NCBI GenBank assembly: GCA_949987705.1
Contig: OX465282.1
Span: 34,870,039 to 34,934,038, forward strand
Length of the DNA: 64,000 bases
Source: Thereva unica
Lineage: Eukaryota; Arthropoda; Insecta; Diptera; Therevidae
Direction of reading: 5' to 3'
Each line of letters starts with the position of its first letter. Positions within the stretch are counted from its first letter, which is position 1. Positions 1 through 10,699 of the stretch are shown one piece after another. The notes under the pieces are model-generated. The model was not told where the DNA came from. It did no database searches and saw nothing but the letters and a program-made list of their open reading frames with translations. Both the position numbers and the translations under genes were made by a program.

Positions 1-670
1 TATAAAAAATGGAAAGTGATGATTTTTTATATTAATTATAAATTTCTTAATTATTAATATAAATTTTTGTATTCTTTTAAAATATAAAATAAATTCTAAA
101 TATATAAATTATGAAAATAATTTAATATTATGTGAACTTTCGTAATTAAAAGTTATGCAAAACAATGAAAATATAAGCTTGCAAAAAAATATAATTTTCG
201 AATTCTGGGTTAATTCATTCAAGTAGTTTGCCAAACTGCAACACACACAGTGAAACAAGTTGCCCAAACTCTAGGCCCCGCCCCCATAAAATTAAAAGAT
301 TTTGATTTATTCCAACTGAAATCCCAACTGTCAAATCAGTTTGCCAACTGCCCCATACACGCTGCGATTCAGTGCCAACACAACTCAGTTTGGGCAACCA
401 GTTGGCCCGTGGATGGGCCCCATAATGACGATTCCAATAGTGACGATGACCTTGATAACGAATCATTTTATTGCGACACAATTATTGCAAAATGTTAATA
501 ATTTTTTATAAGCTATTCTCACCTCATTTTATTTTAATTATTTTTCTGTTCTATTTTTGTATTAAAGTCGAACCCTTATAAATGAGAGTAAAACTTGCCT
601 TAAAATGATTTCAAAATTAACAATTTTCGTCTCTGCAAAAGACATGCGCAGAAGAAAACGCAACCACTCA
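1..670. other. AT-rich non-coding DNA, no gene recognised
   Basis: The first 200 bases are almost pure A/T. Between about 225 and 420 there are several related short motifs (variants of TTGCCAAACTG and TTGCCCAAACT) on both strands, which suggests a decayed short repeat, but I could not define ends or a target duplication. Open frames here are short and carry no motif. Confidence 0.5.
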
Positions 671-807
671 CAGGTGGCAGACGTCCCGCATCTGTTAGGT
701 AGGTCAATAATACAGGTCATATCAAAAAGCCTACCACTCACAAATAAATGGGATGGTGGAGCGATTTCGTAGACAATTAAAGCGGCCTTAATGGCAAGGG
801 ACAGCAC
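671..807 (+). pseudogene. Older LTR-retrotransposon integrase remnant, upstream half
   Basis: The plus strand reads as the late part of a retroviral-type integrase core: a YHSQINGMVERF stretch (the family norm is a tyrosine-histidine-proline run followed by NG.VER.H) and then a basic helix ending ARD. The catalytic glutamate sits in the VER motif. A one-base loss near 785 breaks the frame. The coding sense resumes at 5139 as THWSEDLPFVL, directly beyond the Ty3/gypsy element. The two halves therefore belong to one older element that the younger one has split. Confidence 0.75.
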
Positions 808-900
808 TGTAGAGTACTGACTGAATATCAAAGTACAATAAAGGCAGTTGCTACTCAGAACTCGACAAGTGCGTTTCGCTTAGCTACCCCGAATACCACA
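808..900 (+). repeat. 5' LTR of the Ty3/gypsy element (93 bp)
   Basis: Starts TGTAGAGTACTGACTG and ends CCGAATACCACA. It is the same length as, and reads base for base the same as, the copy at 5046. It contains an AATAAA (about 837-842) that could serve as polyadenylation signal. At 93 bp it is very short for the family. Confidence 0.93.
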
Positions 901-913
901 TGGTGGCAGCGGT
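901..913 (+). promoter_or_regulatory. Primer binding site, tRNA-Leu type
   Basis: TGGTGGCAGCGGT begins immediately after the LTR. It is complementary to the 3' end of a eukaryotic tRNA-Leu (…ACCGCTGCCA plus CCA), which would prime minus-strand DNA synthesis. The match stops after 13 bases. Confidence 0.75.
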
Positions 914-1103
914 AAAAGGAGTAAACTTTCCGGGGCTTTTTTTTTTTTTTTTAGAAAAAAGTGAGGTGATAGTCTCGTTGAAACGTGATAAAATAAATAT
1001 ATTAATTAAGCCTGATTAGTGCGGACCGTCGAAAAATCGCGCGTCCTAAACGTGGCAAAGTCAAAGCGAACAGAGCGTGGCAGAGCCAAAGTAAAGAGCA
1101 AAA

Positions 1104-1833
1104 TGACACAGCAACAGCAACAACTACCCAGCGGTAGCAGCTTCACCGTGAGATCACCTTTACTTTCAGCAATCCATCCGAATGGCCAAAATGGCTACGG
1201 CGATTCGAGAGATTTCGTATAGCCTCTAAATTAGATCAAGGCTCAGAAGAAGAGCAAATTAACACCCTCATCTACTTAATGGGTGATCAAGCAGATAATA
1301 TCTTCCTATCATTTAAATTATCAGAAAATGATAAGAAGACATATTCAAAAGTCATCAAAGCATTCACTGATCATTTTGTAATAAAAATAAATGTAATTTA
1401 CGAACGAGCAAAATTTAACCTTCGATATCAACTGGAGGGCGAACTGGTTGAAGATTTTATAACGGACCTTTATTTGTTATCAGAAAACTGCAACTATGGT
1501 AATTTGAGAGAAGAAATGATCAGGGACAGAATAGTGGTCGGGGTGCAAGACCGAAAGCTATCAGAAAAATTGCAGCTGGTTACGGATCTCACATTAGAAA
1601 AAGCCGTAACAGAAGTAATACAGCATTATGCAGTGCGAAAACAACAGATAGAACAGAGTTCCTCCGCAATATATAGAATGCAGACTACCAATAAAAGTGA
1701 TCGTATCAAACGGAGTAATAATTCTTCAAAAGAGAAAATAAAATTCGAGCATAAATGTGTTTGGTGTGGATCTAGCAGGGCACACGGGAAATCTGAATGT
1801 CCTGCATACCGGAAGATATGCAACTTGTGGTAA
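1104..1833 (+). pseudogene. gag of the Ty3/gypsy element, frameshifted
   Basis: Encodes the structural capsid protein that packages the element RNA. The likely start is the ATG at 1104, followed by a glutamine run (MTQQQQQLPSG). Around 1150-1165 the frame shifts by one, after which a capsid-like stretch reads through EWPKWLRRFERFR and LMGDQADNIF to a basic C-terminal part. A C-x-x-C (CVWCG) near 1759-1773 and a second zinc knuckle CGKWNHFASVC near 1823-1858 follow, the second in another frame after a break near 1826. Zinc knuckles bind the genomic RNA. The upstream frame from 1019 has no recognisable content before the ATG at 1104. Confidence 0.8.
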
Positions 1834-2368
1834 ATGGAATCACTTTGCAAGTGTATGCAGATCGAAAAACAATAATACAGGTAAGAAACAACATACCGTT
1901 CACAATATGGACAGTGAAAACCGGGCCATCGATAATAGTTCGGAAGAAACAGATGAGGAATTTCTGGGGCTACTAACAATAAACATAAACAATAAAAATA
2001 ATTGGACCATTGACATTTATATAAGCAATGTAAAAATTAAATTTATTATCGATACCGGTTCTCCAGTGGATGCAATTTCAAATAAAATTTATGAAAAATA
2101 TTTTAAAAATGAAGAACTGTTTGTTGCGGACAAAATTATAACGGGCCCTGACGGTATAAAATTAAACGTTACAGGAATGTTTTATGCAAAATTAAGGTAT
2201 AACTCTTTTGAAATTAACAGCAAAATTTACATAATTGATGACTTAAAATCCCCGTTGTTAAGCCTTTATTCCAGCGAAAAACTAAAATTAATAAAAAGAT
2301 GCGAGCTATTAAGCACTAAAGAAGTGAATGGTGAAACCAAATCCAATGTAAATATAGCAAATGAATAA
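1834..2368 (+). pseudogene. Aspartic protease region of the Ty3/gypsy element
   Basis: A frame continuous from 1757 carries the end of the gag zinc knuckle and then a retropepsin-like domain. The active-site triplet DTG is in FIIDTGSPVDAIS (about 2042-2080), and a hydrophobic C-terminal part reads DDLKSPLLSLYS near 2235-2270. The protease would cut the Gag-Pol precursor. The frame stops at 2368, and the reverse transcriptase opens in another frame with an 8-base overlap. This could be a programmed shift or decay; given the other breaks, decay is more likely. Confidence 0.82.
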
Positions 2369-2828
2369 AGATATTCGACTATGTGTCGATTTAACGAAAT
2401 TAAATTTGGCAGTTGAAAGAGAAATACACCCTATGCCAGTAGCAGATCACACATTAGCGCAACTATCAGGAGCTAAAGTATTTTCAAAACTGGATGCCAA
2501 CTCGGGATTCTGGCAAGTACGACTATCGCAAAATTCACAGTTATTAACTACCTTTTTAACTCCATTTGGAAGGTATTGTTTTTTGAGATTGCCATTTGGT
2601 ATTTCATCTGCGCCCGAAATCTATCAAAAGCTAATGCAAAATATTTTAAAAGATATTCCAGATGTAGTCTGCCAGACAGATGACATCTTAGTTTTTGGTC
2701 CAACTACAAAAGCTCAAGACCAAACCCAACGGAGAGTTTTAACCAAGTTAAAAGAGCATGATGTGACACAATATAAATGCGAAATTGGAATTTACTTCTC
2801 TGCAATTTCTGGGACATCGCATCGATAA
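2361..2828 (+). pseudogene. Reverse transcriptase core of the Ty3/gypsy element
   Basis: Contains the RT palm and fingers: RLCVDLTKLN, KLDANSGFWQVRL (first catalytic aspartate), FLRLPFGISSAPE, and CQTDDILVFG near 2670-2700. In the last motif the usual Y/V-x-DD reads T-DD, so both aspartates are kept. The ATG at 2361 is only the first in the open frame; the true pol is made by continuation from protease. The frame ends early; a one-base shift near 2785-2800 leads into the next segment, which continues the same domain (LQFLGHRIDKNGI). Confidence 0.88.
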
Positions 2829-4014
2829 AAACGGAATTCAGCCATGCAAGTCCAAGCTCAAAGCGATTGAATATTATCCAAGGCCAACGAACATTACCGA
2901 GTTTAAAAGATTCCTTGGCATGGTAAATTTTTTAGGAAAATTCGTTCCATTTCTTTCAGATGTAAGTCAACCCCTAAACCAGCTTTTGCGTAACGATATA
3001 AATTTCGATTGGCAAAGTCCACAAGAAGAATCCTTCGAGAAGTTGAAACAAATGCTCGTGAGTGCACCGGTTCTAAAATTGTACAATCCAAAGCATAAAA
3101 CAATTATTTCATCCGACGCTTCATCATATGGACTAGGAGCAGTCTTACTTCAAGTGGATGAGAGTGAAATTGTCCGCCCGGTAGCATATGCGTCAAGAAC
3201 GCTTACAGATGCAGAAAAGGGGTATGCACAGATCGAAAAAGAGGCTCTAGCACTTATGTGGGCCGCGTGTGAAAAATTCCCGGAGCTGTTGACTGGTATC
3301 GAATTTAGTGTCGAAACTGATCACAAGCCACTCGTAGCTATTTTCACCACCAAAAATTTGGACGACTTGACGCCACGTCTTCAAAGGTTAAGAATGAGGA
3401 TGATGAAATACGCCTTCCACATTTATTACACAGCAGGCAAATTTTTAGTTGCGGCAGATGCCTTATCTCGACAGCCGGTAGAGTGTTTTAACGAAAACCG
3501 TGAAATTGACATGGAAGAAGAACTGCATACATTTGTGAACAACGTTATTGCAGATCTACCAGTTACACAGCCAAAATTGGAATTCATTAGGGAAGCACAA
3601 AGGAATGATAAAATCATAGAGATGGTAAAAAAATATACACTAACGGGTTGGCCAGGTCGATATCAAATGCCACCAGAACTTCGTCCATTTTACAACGACA
3701 GAGTTAGTTTTTCTGTTAATGAGGACCTTATGATGCATGGGGGTCGTTTAGTAATACCTACAAATTTACGCCAACAGATACTTGAGAAGATTCATGCCGG
3801 ACATCTTGGAATAGTTAAATGCAAATTCAGAGCTAAACAGTCGGTATGGTGGCCTGGTTATACTAAGGATATTGAAAACTACATAAAGAAATGCTCTATA
3901 TGCATCCAACAAGTCGTACCACGCCATGAACACTATTTGGTACCGACATTCCAGAACGTCCCTGGCACATCGTTGGAATGGACTTATTCTTTCACAATTC
4001 ATATTGTTACTTAG
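2785..4014 (+). pseudogene. RT thumb, RNase H and integrase N-terminus of the Ty3/gypsy element
   Basis: From about 2800 the frame reads the end of RT (LGHRIDKNGIQP, FKRFLGMVNFLGKF), then an RNase H domain (ISSDASSYGLGAVL, with the DAS aspartate; YAQIEKEALA; ETDHKPLVAI), then the tether. The integrase zinc-binding motif comes next, with histidines in IHAGHLGIVKC and cysteines in KKCSIC (about 3790-3905). The frame runs out at 4014, inside the start of the catalytic core. The integrase core continues at 3978 in another frame. Confidence 0.9.
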
Positions 4015-4886
4015 TCATAAGTGACTATTTCTTGAAGTACCCAGAGATAGCACGTCTTGAAAATCAAACTACTAATTGCGTTATAAACCATATTAAATCT
4101 ATCTTTTCTAGACACGGCATACCTGATATCGTAAGATCCGACAACGGACCTCAGTTTCAAAAAGTTAATTTTTCAGCATTTGCTAAATTTGCTAAAGAGT
4201 GGGGATTTCACCACGAAACATCTTTACCCAAGTATCCACAGAGCAACGGTTTTATTGAGTCAGTCGTAAAAACAGTCAAGTCACTCTTGAAAAAAAATTC
4301 AGACTCGTACTTGGCTTTAATGGAATACAGGTCAACGCCACTGTCGAATGGACTATCACCAGCGGAAATGCTAATGGGTAGAAAAATTCGCACTACCTTG
4401 CCAACTACACAAGCCCAACTTAAGCCAAAATTTGATATTGAAGAAACTATCGAAAAAGGCCGCAAACTCAAGATGAAACAAGCCGAAAATTATAATAGTA
4501 GACATGGCGTAGTCACTCGTGAGGAATTCAACATAGGTGACGTGGTTTGGGTTCGCGATCTGAGCATTTGGGGGCAGCGGGCAGACACACCACGATCTTA
4601 CATCGTGAAGACAAATCGTGGAAGTTTCCGACGAAATGCCTTTCATCTTGTTAATGCTCGTCGCAAACATGTTCCCTATACACCGGGTGAAGTAATAGAA
4701 ATCACAAATAAACCTTTAGTTAAAAGTCAGCCTGGATGTACAACGGCCGTTGAGCAAACCGGAAAGCAATCATATGGAGAAAGATATTTAACAACTACGA
4801 GATCTGGTCGCACAGTAAACAAACCGGATAGGATAATGATATCCTCACTGGTTACTAAGCTCATATATTCTAAATTTAAATATTAA
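3978..4886 (+). pseudogene. Integrase catalytic core and C-terminus of the Ty3/gypsy element
   Basis: Reads SDYFLKYPEIARLE (first core aspartate in the LVISDY context), VRSDNGPQF (second aspartate), and QSNGFIESVVKTVK with the catalytic glutamate: a complete D, D, E triad. The C-terminal SH3-like part follows (NIGDVVWVRDL, 4530-4570). The product would insert the cDNA into host DNA. The ATG used by the frame is not a real start. The stop at 4886 is followed by about 150 bases of AT-rich spacer before the purine tract. Confidence 0.88.
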
Positions 4887-5034
4887 CATTTTTAGTTTGC
4901 TTTGGAATTATGTATTAAGCTATGTATGTATGAACACTTTTACTCCCCTTCTAACCTTCTTTTATACTTTACAACTTCGAATTGTAGAAATACTGTATTA
5001 TATTATTGAATTAAATTGAATTTGTTATTAGCTT

Positions 5035-5045
5035 AGAAGGGGAGG
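5035..5045 (+). promoter_or_regulatory. Polypurine tract of the Ty3/gypsy element
   Basis: AGAAGGGGAGG lies directly upstream of the 3' LTR, the position where plus-strand DNA synthesis is primed. Confidence 0.75.
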
Positions 5046-5138
5046 TGTAGAGTACTGACTGAATATCAAAGTACAATAAAGGCAGTTGCTACTCAGAACT
5101 CGACAAGTGCGTTTCGCTTAGCTACCCCGAATACCACA
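5046..5138 (+). repeat. 3' LTR of the Ty3/gypsy element (93 bp)
   Basis: Identical by eye to 808-900. Identical LTRs normally mean a recent insertion, although with only 93 bp the clock is coarse. Confidence 0.93.
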
Positions 5139-5520
5139 AACACTACTCATTGGAGTGAGGATTTGCCATTTGTCTTATAAGGTATTCACTCGGCAATTAA
5201 AACCGATTTGCAATGCTCACCAGCAGAGCTTGTCTATGAACAGAATCTAAGGCTTCGCAAATAAATTTCCATCCCAATGGATGAGAACCCGATAGAGCAC
5301 TTAGAATTTCAAACAAGGCTTCGTACATGAAAGGCTTATCGGCAACACAGCCCCGCCTTAGAAAACGCAGACGGAGACGTTGAAGCAGCATCAATTCGCT
5401 TGGTACACTTCAGGTACGTTACGCTGGGAAGGGAGCACGTAGAGGCATTGTCCTACTACTTAGGATCTTACATAGCCATGAAGACTTGCCTAGAAAACCG
5501 AGGCAGCCTAGGCTTAGTAA
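5139..5520 (+). pseudogene. Older LTR-retrotransposon integrase remnant, downstream half
   Basis: Continues the integrase interrupted at 807: THWSEDLPFVL, an in-frame stop, GIHSAIKTDLQCSPAELVY, NLRLR and a further stop. The pattern W..LP..L.GI..A...D...S.AELVYG.LRLP is the region after the catalytic core in many insect gypsy-type integrases. After about 5300 the similarity fades, although open sense continues to about 5520. It is long dead. Confidence 0.72.
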
Positions 5521-8500
5521 GAAAATAAAACTATTATAAAGTTGTTTACAGTTGACAGTTCGACTTAAAAACTAAATATGTAACGTGAAAAATTTAAGAT
5601 TCCTAAAAAAGAAAGTAAAAACAACCATAGTGAATCAAAATAAATTTAAGTAAAGACCCGTTAGAAGCGAAGAAAATAAAGAAGTTATATATCCAAAATA
5701 AGTGGTTTTATTTTGGGAGAATCAAGTTAGTTCCTGAATTTATTACCTACATTGCTGCAAACGAGGCCTACAGGGCGACGCTTGGACCGATCACTTTTGA
5801 GCTGTTTCTTTTGGCTGGATAATGAATTCTCCCACCTTGTCGGCCAGTTTCGCTAGTTATAGCAGCCTTGGGGCAGAGGACACCGGGAGGACTACTTATA
5901 TGTCCTGTGGGGGGCTCCACTCCACACGCTCCTTATTACACCTTCGCAATCTTTAAAGTACTCCCCGGCCTATCTTCGAGTTATTCGTCAAGCAAGCATC
6001 TGTTGCAGACGCCTCCAAATTCACAAGCCATACCTACCTAACAGCTGCTTTTTGGCTTCGGTATAGCTGTGCTGATGTTCGGCAAATATTGAAGTAAAAT
6101 TCACTTTATCATTGAAAATTGGGAGTCAGCCTGGTAGAACCAGTCTGCCAGATCGTTCGTGTAGTCAGGGTCAGTCAAAGTTATCCTGGACGTTGACCCT
6201 ACGTCAATATCCCCGTCGACTCAGCAGCCCCTCGTCCAGGCTGATGAACGACCTTGCATATGGACTACGAACCAATCTCGCGAGCTGGTGTGTCTTTCCA
6301 TACTGTTCCTAGTGATACAAAATTGAGTGAAGCCCTAAACGATACCAAAGGAGTCCAAAACTTTAAATCTTTATGGCTCGTCCACATATCAAATTTTTTT
6401 CGCGGAACATCCTTTTTGATGGGAATGTGTATGTATCATTACCCCCTGGAAAATTATATAAAATGCATATGGGAATAAGTTTTGCCCAATCATTTTCGCA
6501 ACGTGTGAACCATTAAATTAATCTGGCTCAACTTGGGTTGGTCCGTATAACACAAAACCTTAAGTAAATTTTTCACAATATATGTATGTACGTGTAAATG
6601 GTGTATTATATACTAATAATAAATATTTATTATTATCTAAAATATGGATGAATTAAAATTTTTTTAAATTAAACTATCTTTAGTAATGCGGTGATATGAA
6701 GCGAAAAAATAAAAATAAGTTTTAATATATTTTAATTATTACACACTTTTGTGTTAGCAAATATAAATTTTGAAATACTTATCTTAATCACTTTCTTTTT
6801 GGTAAGCAAATCTGTCTTTCTGGTGAGTTGTTTTTGTGAAAATATTTGTTTGCCTATTCTTGAGTGTCAGGGTCACTATTTATTGTCACATAATTAAACT
6901 TTACATTAGCTCTTTGGAGCCAGACTCACCATTAACTAATTTTACTTTTTAACACATACGCGTTTTCTACTTCGATTTCACTAGTTTTAAAATTACTTCT
7001 TATATGTACATACATATAATGTGTTTTCGTGTTTCGATATTGTTTTTATTCAACATACATATGTACAGATCGATGTAACTTCTAATCCTCAAAACTTGTT
7101 TTTATTCTTGCGCATCGCCTACTAATTTTATTTTATTAAAAGCTTTTTCTTTTTTGCTGCCAGGCAAATGCTAGTAGTGCAGTGGAACGATGTCCCTGCA
7201 GGCGTCAGCAGTTGGCGGAAACTAGTTAAAGGTCAAAATAGAATAGCGACGGCGACTACTGACGGCGCAGTCGGCCGTTTAGTGGAAAGCTAGAACAACA
7301 CTGTATATAACGAAATTACGAGTCCACTGCACCGCGAAGTTCTTAAATCGCAGTCGGCGACGTACTGTAAGCAATATTAAAAAATTAATTTATGAACCAA
7401 ATATGTATTGCCAAGCCCCCTTTTAGAGGGGCAGACACTGAACAGACACCACGCCAAAACGAACGAACTGTGTGTTTTGTGGTGAGTGTGAGGTGTGAGA
7501 GAGGATGATAGGAAGCGAAGACATTTTGCCAGTTCCTGCGTTGTTAGCAAAAGAAAATTTCAAAAAGTAACAACAGCAAGCCATGAAGTTTTTATAAAAA
7601 CAACAACAAAATCCAATCATTTTCGTTCGTTGGTGTCTGCCCGTGTAAATGCCCAGCCGACGCTCGACCGTGCTTTAAAAGAGAATTTACGATTACAGAT
7701 AAGTTTTGTCTGTTCGGTGTCTGCTCGTCTAAAAAGGGTTCAAAAGAATCAACAGAAAAATGGATTGAACTGAATAATTGCGAATAGGATAAGCTGTGTT
7801 CTGAGTCTTAAGCTTTGAATAGAGAAGATAAGGAACCGAAAATAGCGTACATGTACACGGATTTGAGGGAAGCACTTGGGATCAAGAAATTTTCTCTCTA
7901 ATTCTCTCCCTCCACTTTAACCACAACAACAAAATACATTCACTTTAACCACAACAACAAAATTCATTGTCTATCCCGGACATAGGCGTAGTGAAATTTG
8001 TTCAGGTTTTGCGAAGGGTCTGCTTCAAACATTTAGCCAAGTAGTGAAGCGTTCTCACCGAGATGGTTGCTGAGAAACGATATCCCTCCCGGTTTTTGAA
8101 TAAATATAACAAAGCCACTGTCCGGAATTGACACAAATACGTAAAGAATGCTATTCATTAGTGTTGCCAAAATGCTTCCCCGTGTGTAATAAATTGCACT
8201 TCCTCGTCTTCTCTATTCAAAGGTCTTAAGGCTGTAGCAGATCCAACTTTTTGACCAGCGCAGGAGCAGAGGCAAAAGCAGAATTCTGAATCAGATCCAA
8301 GTAAATCAGCAGCATCGGCAGAAGTTGAGATATTGAGTAATAACAAAAAATAACAATTTTTTCTAATTCATAATAAAGACACAAGATAAAAAACACCTTA
8401 AAATATCCATTTGTCATTTGAAAACATCTTCCCAAGTGACAAATGTTTGAAATGTCAAAAAATTCTGCAGCAAAATAAGGATTGGAGATGGAAAAACAGC

Positions 8501-9014
8501 GGCAGCACTCTCTGCTGCTTTTCTTGTCACGTCCCCAGCGAACTCGGCCGACGAGACGGGTATGCTTTTCTGCTCATCCATAAGCCCCCAAACTGACAGA
8601 AGCACTCACAAGTAAAATCAGACTGACAGAAATAAAATCAGGTTAAATCAATTAGAAAAAAAATAGACGGGTATAGTGATGTTTATATCATTTGCTCTTT
8701 CCCCCATAGACCCCCGGATTTTGACATACAGAATGTCAGTTGCTAAAACAGGCGTTAAGAACTTAAATCAGATACACATAAAATTTGCAAATTAATGAAA
8801 AAAGGCATTTTAAAAGGTGAAAAAGTGAAAATAGTGTTTATTAATTTTTTCAAACAAAATATTTGTGTTGTTTTAATGTTTTTAGTACGTATTTAAAAAA
8901 ATGTAAATTTCAAAAGTGATTCCGGTGTTTACATGGAGTGAAAAAAGGTTTGTAGCCTATGGAACAAATTGGTGCCATGAAAAATTCGTCATGAGCAGTG
9001 CATTCTATATGTCA
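5521..9014. other. Non-coding stretch without recognisable genes
   Basis: Mostly AT-rich spacer with TATGTACATACATAT-type motifs (near 6580, 7000 and 7050) common in fly DNA. 5700-6300 is less AT-rich and may still belong to the old LTR element, but I see no motif. Short open frames at 6112, 7495 and 8411 have no domain and no codon signal. A 28-bp unit is duplicated head to tail at 7913-7968. A 20-bp inverted match around TTTGAATAGAGAAGA lies at about 7800 and 8215. Confidence 0.45.
7913..7968. repeat. Two tandem 28-bp units
   Basis: 7913-7940 and 7941-7968 both begin CACTTTAACCACAACAACAA and differ at one base. A local tandem duplication with no coding sense. Confidence 0.85.
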
Positions 9015-9483
9015 GTGGGCGGACTCTGTTTTGTACGACAACCCTCAGCTCCGACCAGGATATCTCAGTTGTTGCAGCTTCTGCTAATAGGATTCTCCTC
9101 CGCGTTGTTCTAGGTCTTCCGACTCGACTGGATCCTTGCGGGTTCAAGTCAAGGGCCTGTTTGGCTAGATTCTCGTTTGACATTCATTTGAAATTCTATC
9201 TTACTAACAGATTTTTAGGATATGACGCAAGCATTTGTTGATAAAGACGTGTAGGCGCCCTGTGAAGGCTTGGGTGAATTTCCATATTTTGCAGCCGTAC
9301 AAAAGAACTGCCTTGGAGTTGAGAAACCCCGATTTGGTGTAAGTTGAGATCTTATTGGTCCCCATATGCGGAACAGGCATGCATATTCGCTTCGGGCTTT
9401 ATTTATTCTGGAACTGACGTCTTCTTTTGTCCCGCTATTTTCTAACAGTTCCACGTGACGGTTGTTCAACGCTGTCCCTTCCA
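9015..9483 (-). pseudogene. RTE-like RT C-terminus (copy A)
   Basis: Minus-strand sense includes NNRHVELLENSGTKEDVSS, SRINKARSEYACLFRIW and, nearer the 3' end, NENLAKQAL followed by a glycine-arginine run ending RRRILLAEAAT. These correspond to the thumb and the conserved C-terminal arm of copy B. Several deletions, including loss of the segment coding FCYLGSIITEN, and frameshifts make it non-functional. The 3' end lies near 9015. Confidence 0.78.
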
Positions 9484-10209
9484 GAGTAAAAATTAAAAGG
9501 GACTTGTAGCGGTCGAACAGCGGCCGCTTGGGTTTTTAAGGGGTATATGATGGCCGTAGAATTTTTAACCATTTTAATGGGGGCATATGCGGCCTTTCGA
9601 CGGCCAAACTTGACCAAAAGATTTAAATGGCCAAGAACTAAGCTGTACACGCAGACATTCCTCGGGCAAATTTGAGCCAAAAAAGAATCTGCCCCAAATA
9701 TATTGTTGAATTGAATGGTCTTTTCCATTTATCCTACATGATTATCATGCACAAGAGGAATGCGCTCGCCAGTCGTCGGTTTGTTGTACTTTAAGTATGT
9801 GCTGCGCCTTGATTCACATTTTAGTAACCGCTCGAAAAAAAATAAAACAGTTATTTGAAGTATGTTGATAAAAATTTTGTAGTTCGATATCGGTACCAGA
9901 TATCATTGTGTTTTTCTCAGTAAATACACAGTGAGAGAATGAGGACATTAAGATTTTCCGTTTGTGTATGCGTCTGATTTATTATTGAAGAACTCCATTT
10001 CATTAGGGTGTGTTGTGTAAAAATATCTCTATGATGTATATTAAAAATAATTTTTTTAAACGCATTATATACAAACGTATACCCATCGGGGGTGCGTATG
10101 TGTAGTTTATGGCCGAACTATCCTGCAACGGGCCCTTCGAATAGCCAAGGGCTATGTTTCAATAACTTTTGGTATTCGCCCGTTGTAAGCCCTAATTTTA
10201 TTTTTACTC
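9484..10209. mobile_element. hAT-type MITE (726 bp) inside LINE copy A
   Basis: Starts GAGTAAAAATTAAAAGGGAC and ends with its imperfect inverted counterpart (…AATTTTATTTTTACTC). The flanks CCCTTCCA (9476-9483) and GGGTTCAA (10210-10217) each differ at two or three places from the uninterrupted LINE copy at about 54303, which reads CCGTTCAA. An 8-bp target duplication points to hAT. No transposase is encoded, so it must have been moved in trans. Confidence 0.72.
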
Positions 10210-10511
10210 GGGTTCAAGGGTGTTTGCATTTATCCGCATTTCTTTGGTTTTATTCGGAATTGGCCTTAAGCCTGCTGGACTACTTTCTGTTACCAAATTG
10301 TTTAACATGTTTTTGAGGTCCTGATATCTGTGAGCCAGCAATATCATCCGCGTAAACGAGATCCTTAGACAGATGCCTCACCAATTGTCACAGATTGTTA
10401 GATACCCCTATTTTGAATTTTGACTATGATACCTTTCGACCAATCCTCCGGAACGATGCAGGTGTTCCATACTTTTTCCAGGATTGGCTGAAGCGCATCT
10501 GCTATGAGGCT
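10210..10511 (-). pseudogene. RTE-like RT fragment (copy A, middle part)
   Basis: 10218-10370 matches the start of the region after the RT catalytic box of copy B (54305-54470). 10371-10511 matches the pre-RT part of copy B (about 55465-55610, coding sense SLIADALQPILEIAWN). The intervening kilobase, including the YADD box, has been deleted in this copy. It is broken off at 10511 by the next insertion. Confidence 0.78.
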
Positions 10512-10699
10512 TAGTGATGAGCAAACGCAAGAACAAAACAAGACTAATCTAGTCTTGGTCTTGTCTTGTTCAGTCTGTTTTGTTCTTGTGCTTGAAAGCA
10601 TAACTAAGTCTTGTTCTTGTTCTTGGTCCTGCTACATGTGCAAGAGCAACAGAAAACAAGACAAGACTTCAAGAACGAGACCATTTTTGCTCATCACTA
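10512..10699. mobile_element. 188-bp hAT-type MITE (left end of the composite)
   Basis: Both ends are present: TAGTGATGAGCAAA at 10512 and TTTGCTCATCACTA at 10686-10699. The interior is built of variants of GTCTTGTTCTTG and its complement CAAGAACAAGAC, so the RNA could fold on itself. The base to the right (GTTGTCGC) does not repeat the left flank, so this end has no target duplication of its own. Confidence 0.75.

Larger units (their letters stand above)
808..5138 (+). mobile_element. Ty3/gypsy LTR retrotransposon, near complete, frameshifted
   Basis: A 4,331-bp element with 93-bp LTRs (808-900 and 5046-5138) that read identical and begin TGTAG and end CACA. It has a tRNA-Leu-type primer site directly after the 5' LTR, a purine tract before the 3' LTR, and gag, protease, reverse transcriptase, RNase H and integrase in the usual Ty3 order. 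The flanks AGCAC (803-807) and AACAC (5139-5143) look like a 5-bp target duplication with one change; removing the element rejoins an older integrase frame. The pol type (H-x-x-H...C-x-x-C integrase zinc finger, short LTRs) resembles insect K02A2.6/Mag-like elements, which is inference. The coding region has at least four frame breaks, so this copy cannot make its full polyprotein. Confidence 0.92.

Noticed and set aside
7800..8232. A MITE bounded by the inverted TTTGAATAGAGAAGA match
   Set aside because: Only about 20 bp match, no flanking duplication and no further symmetry inside.
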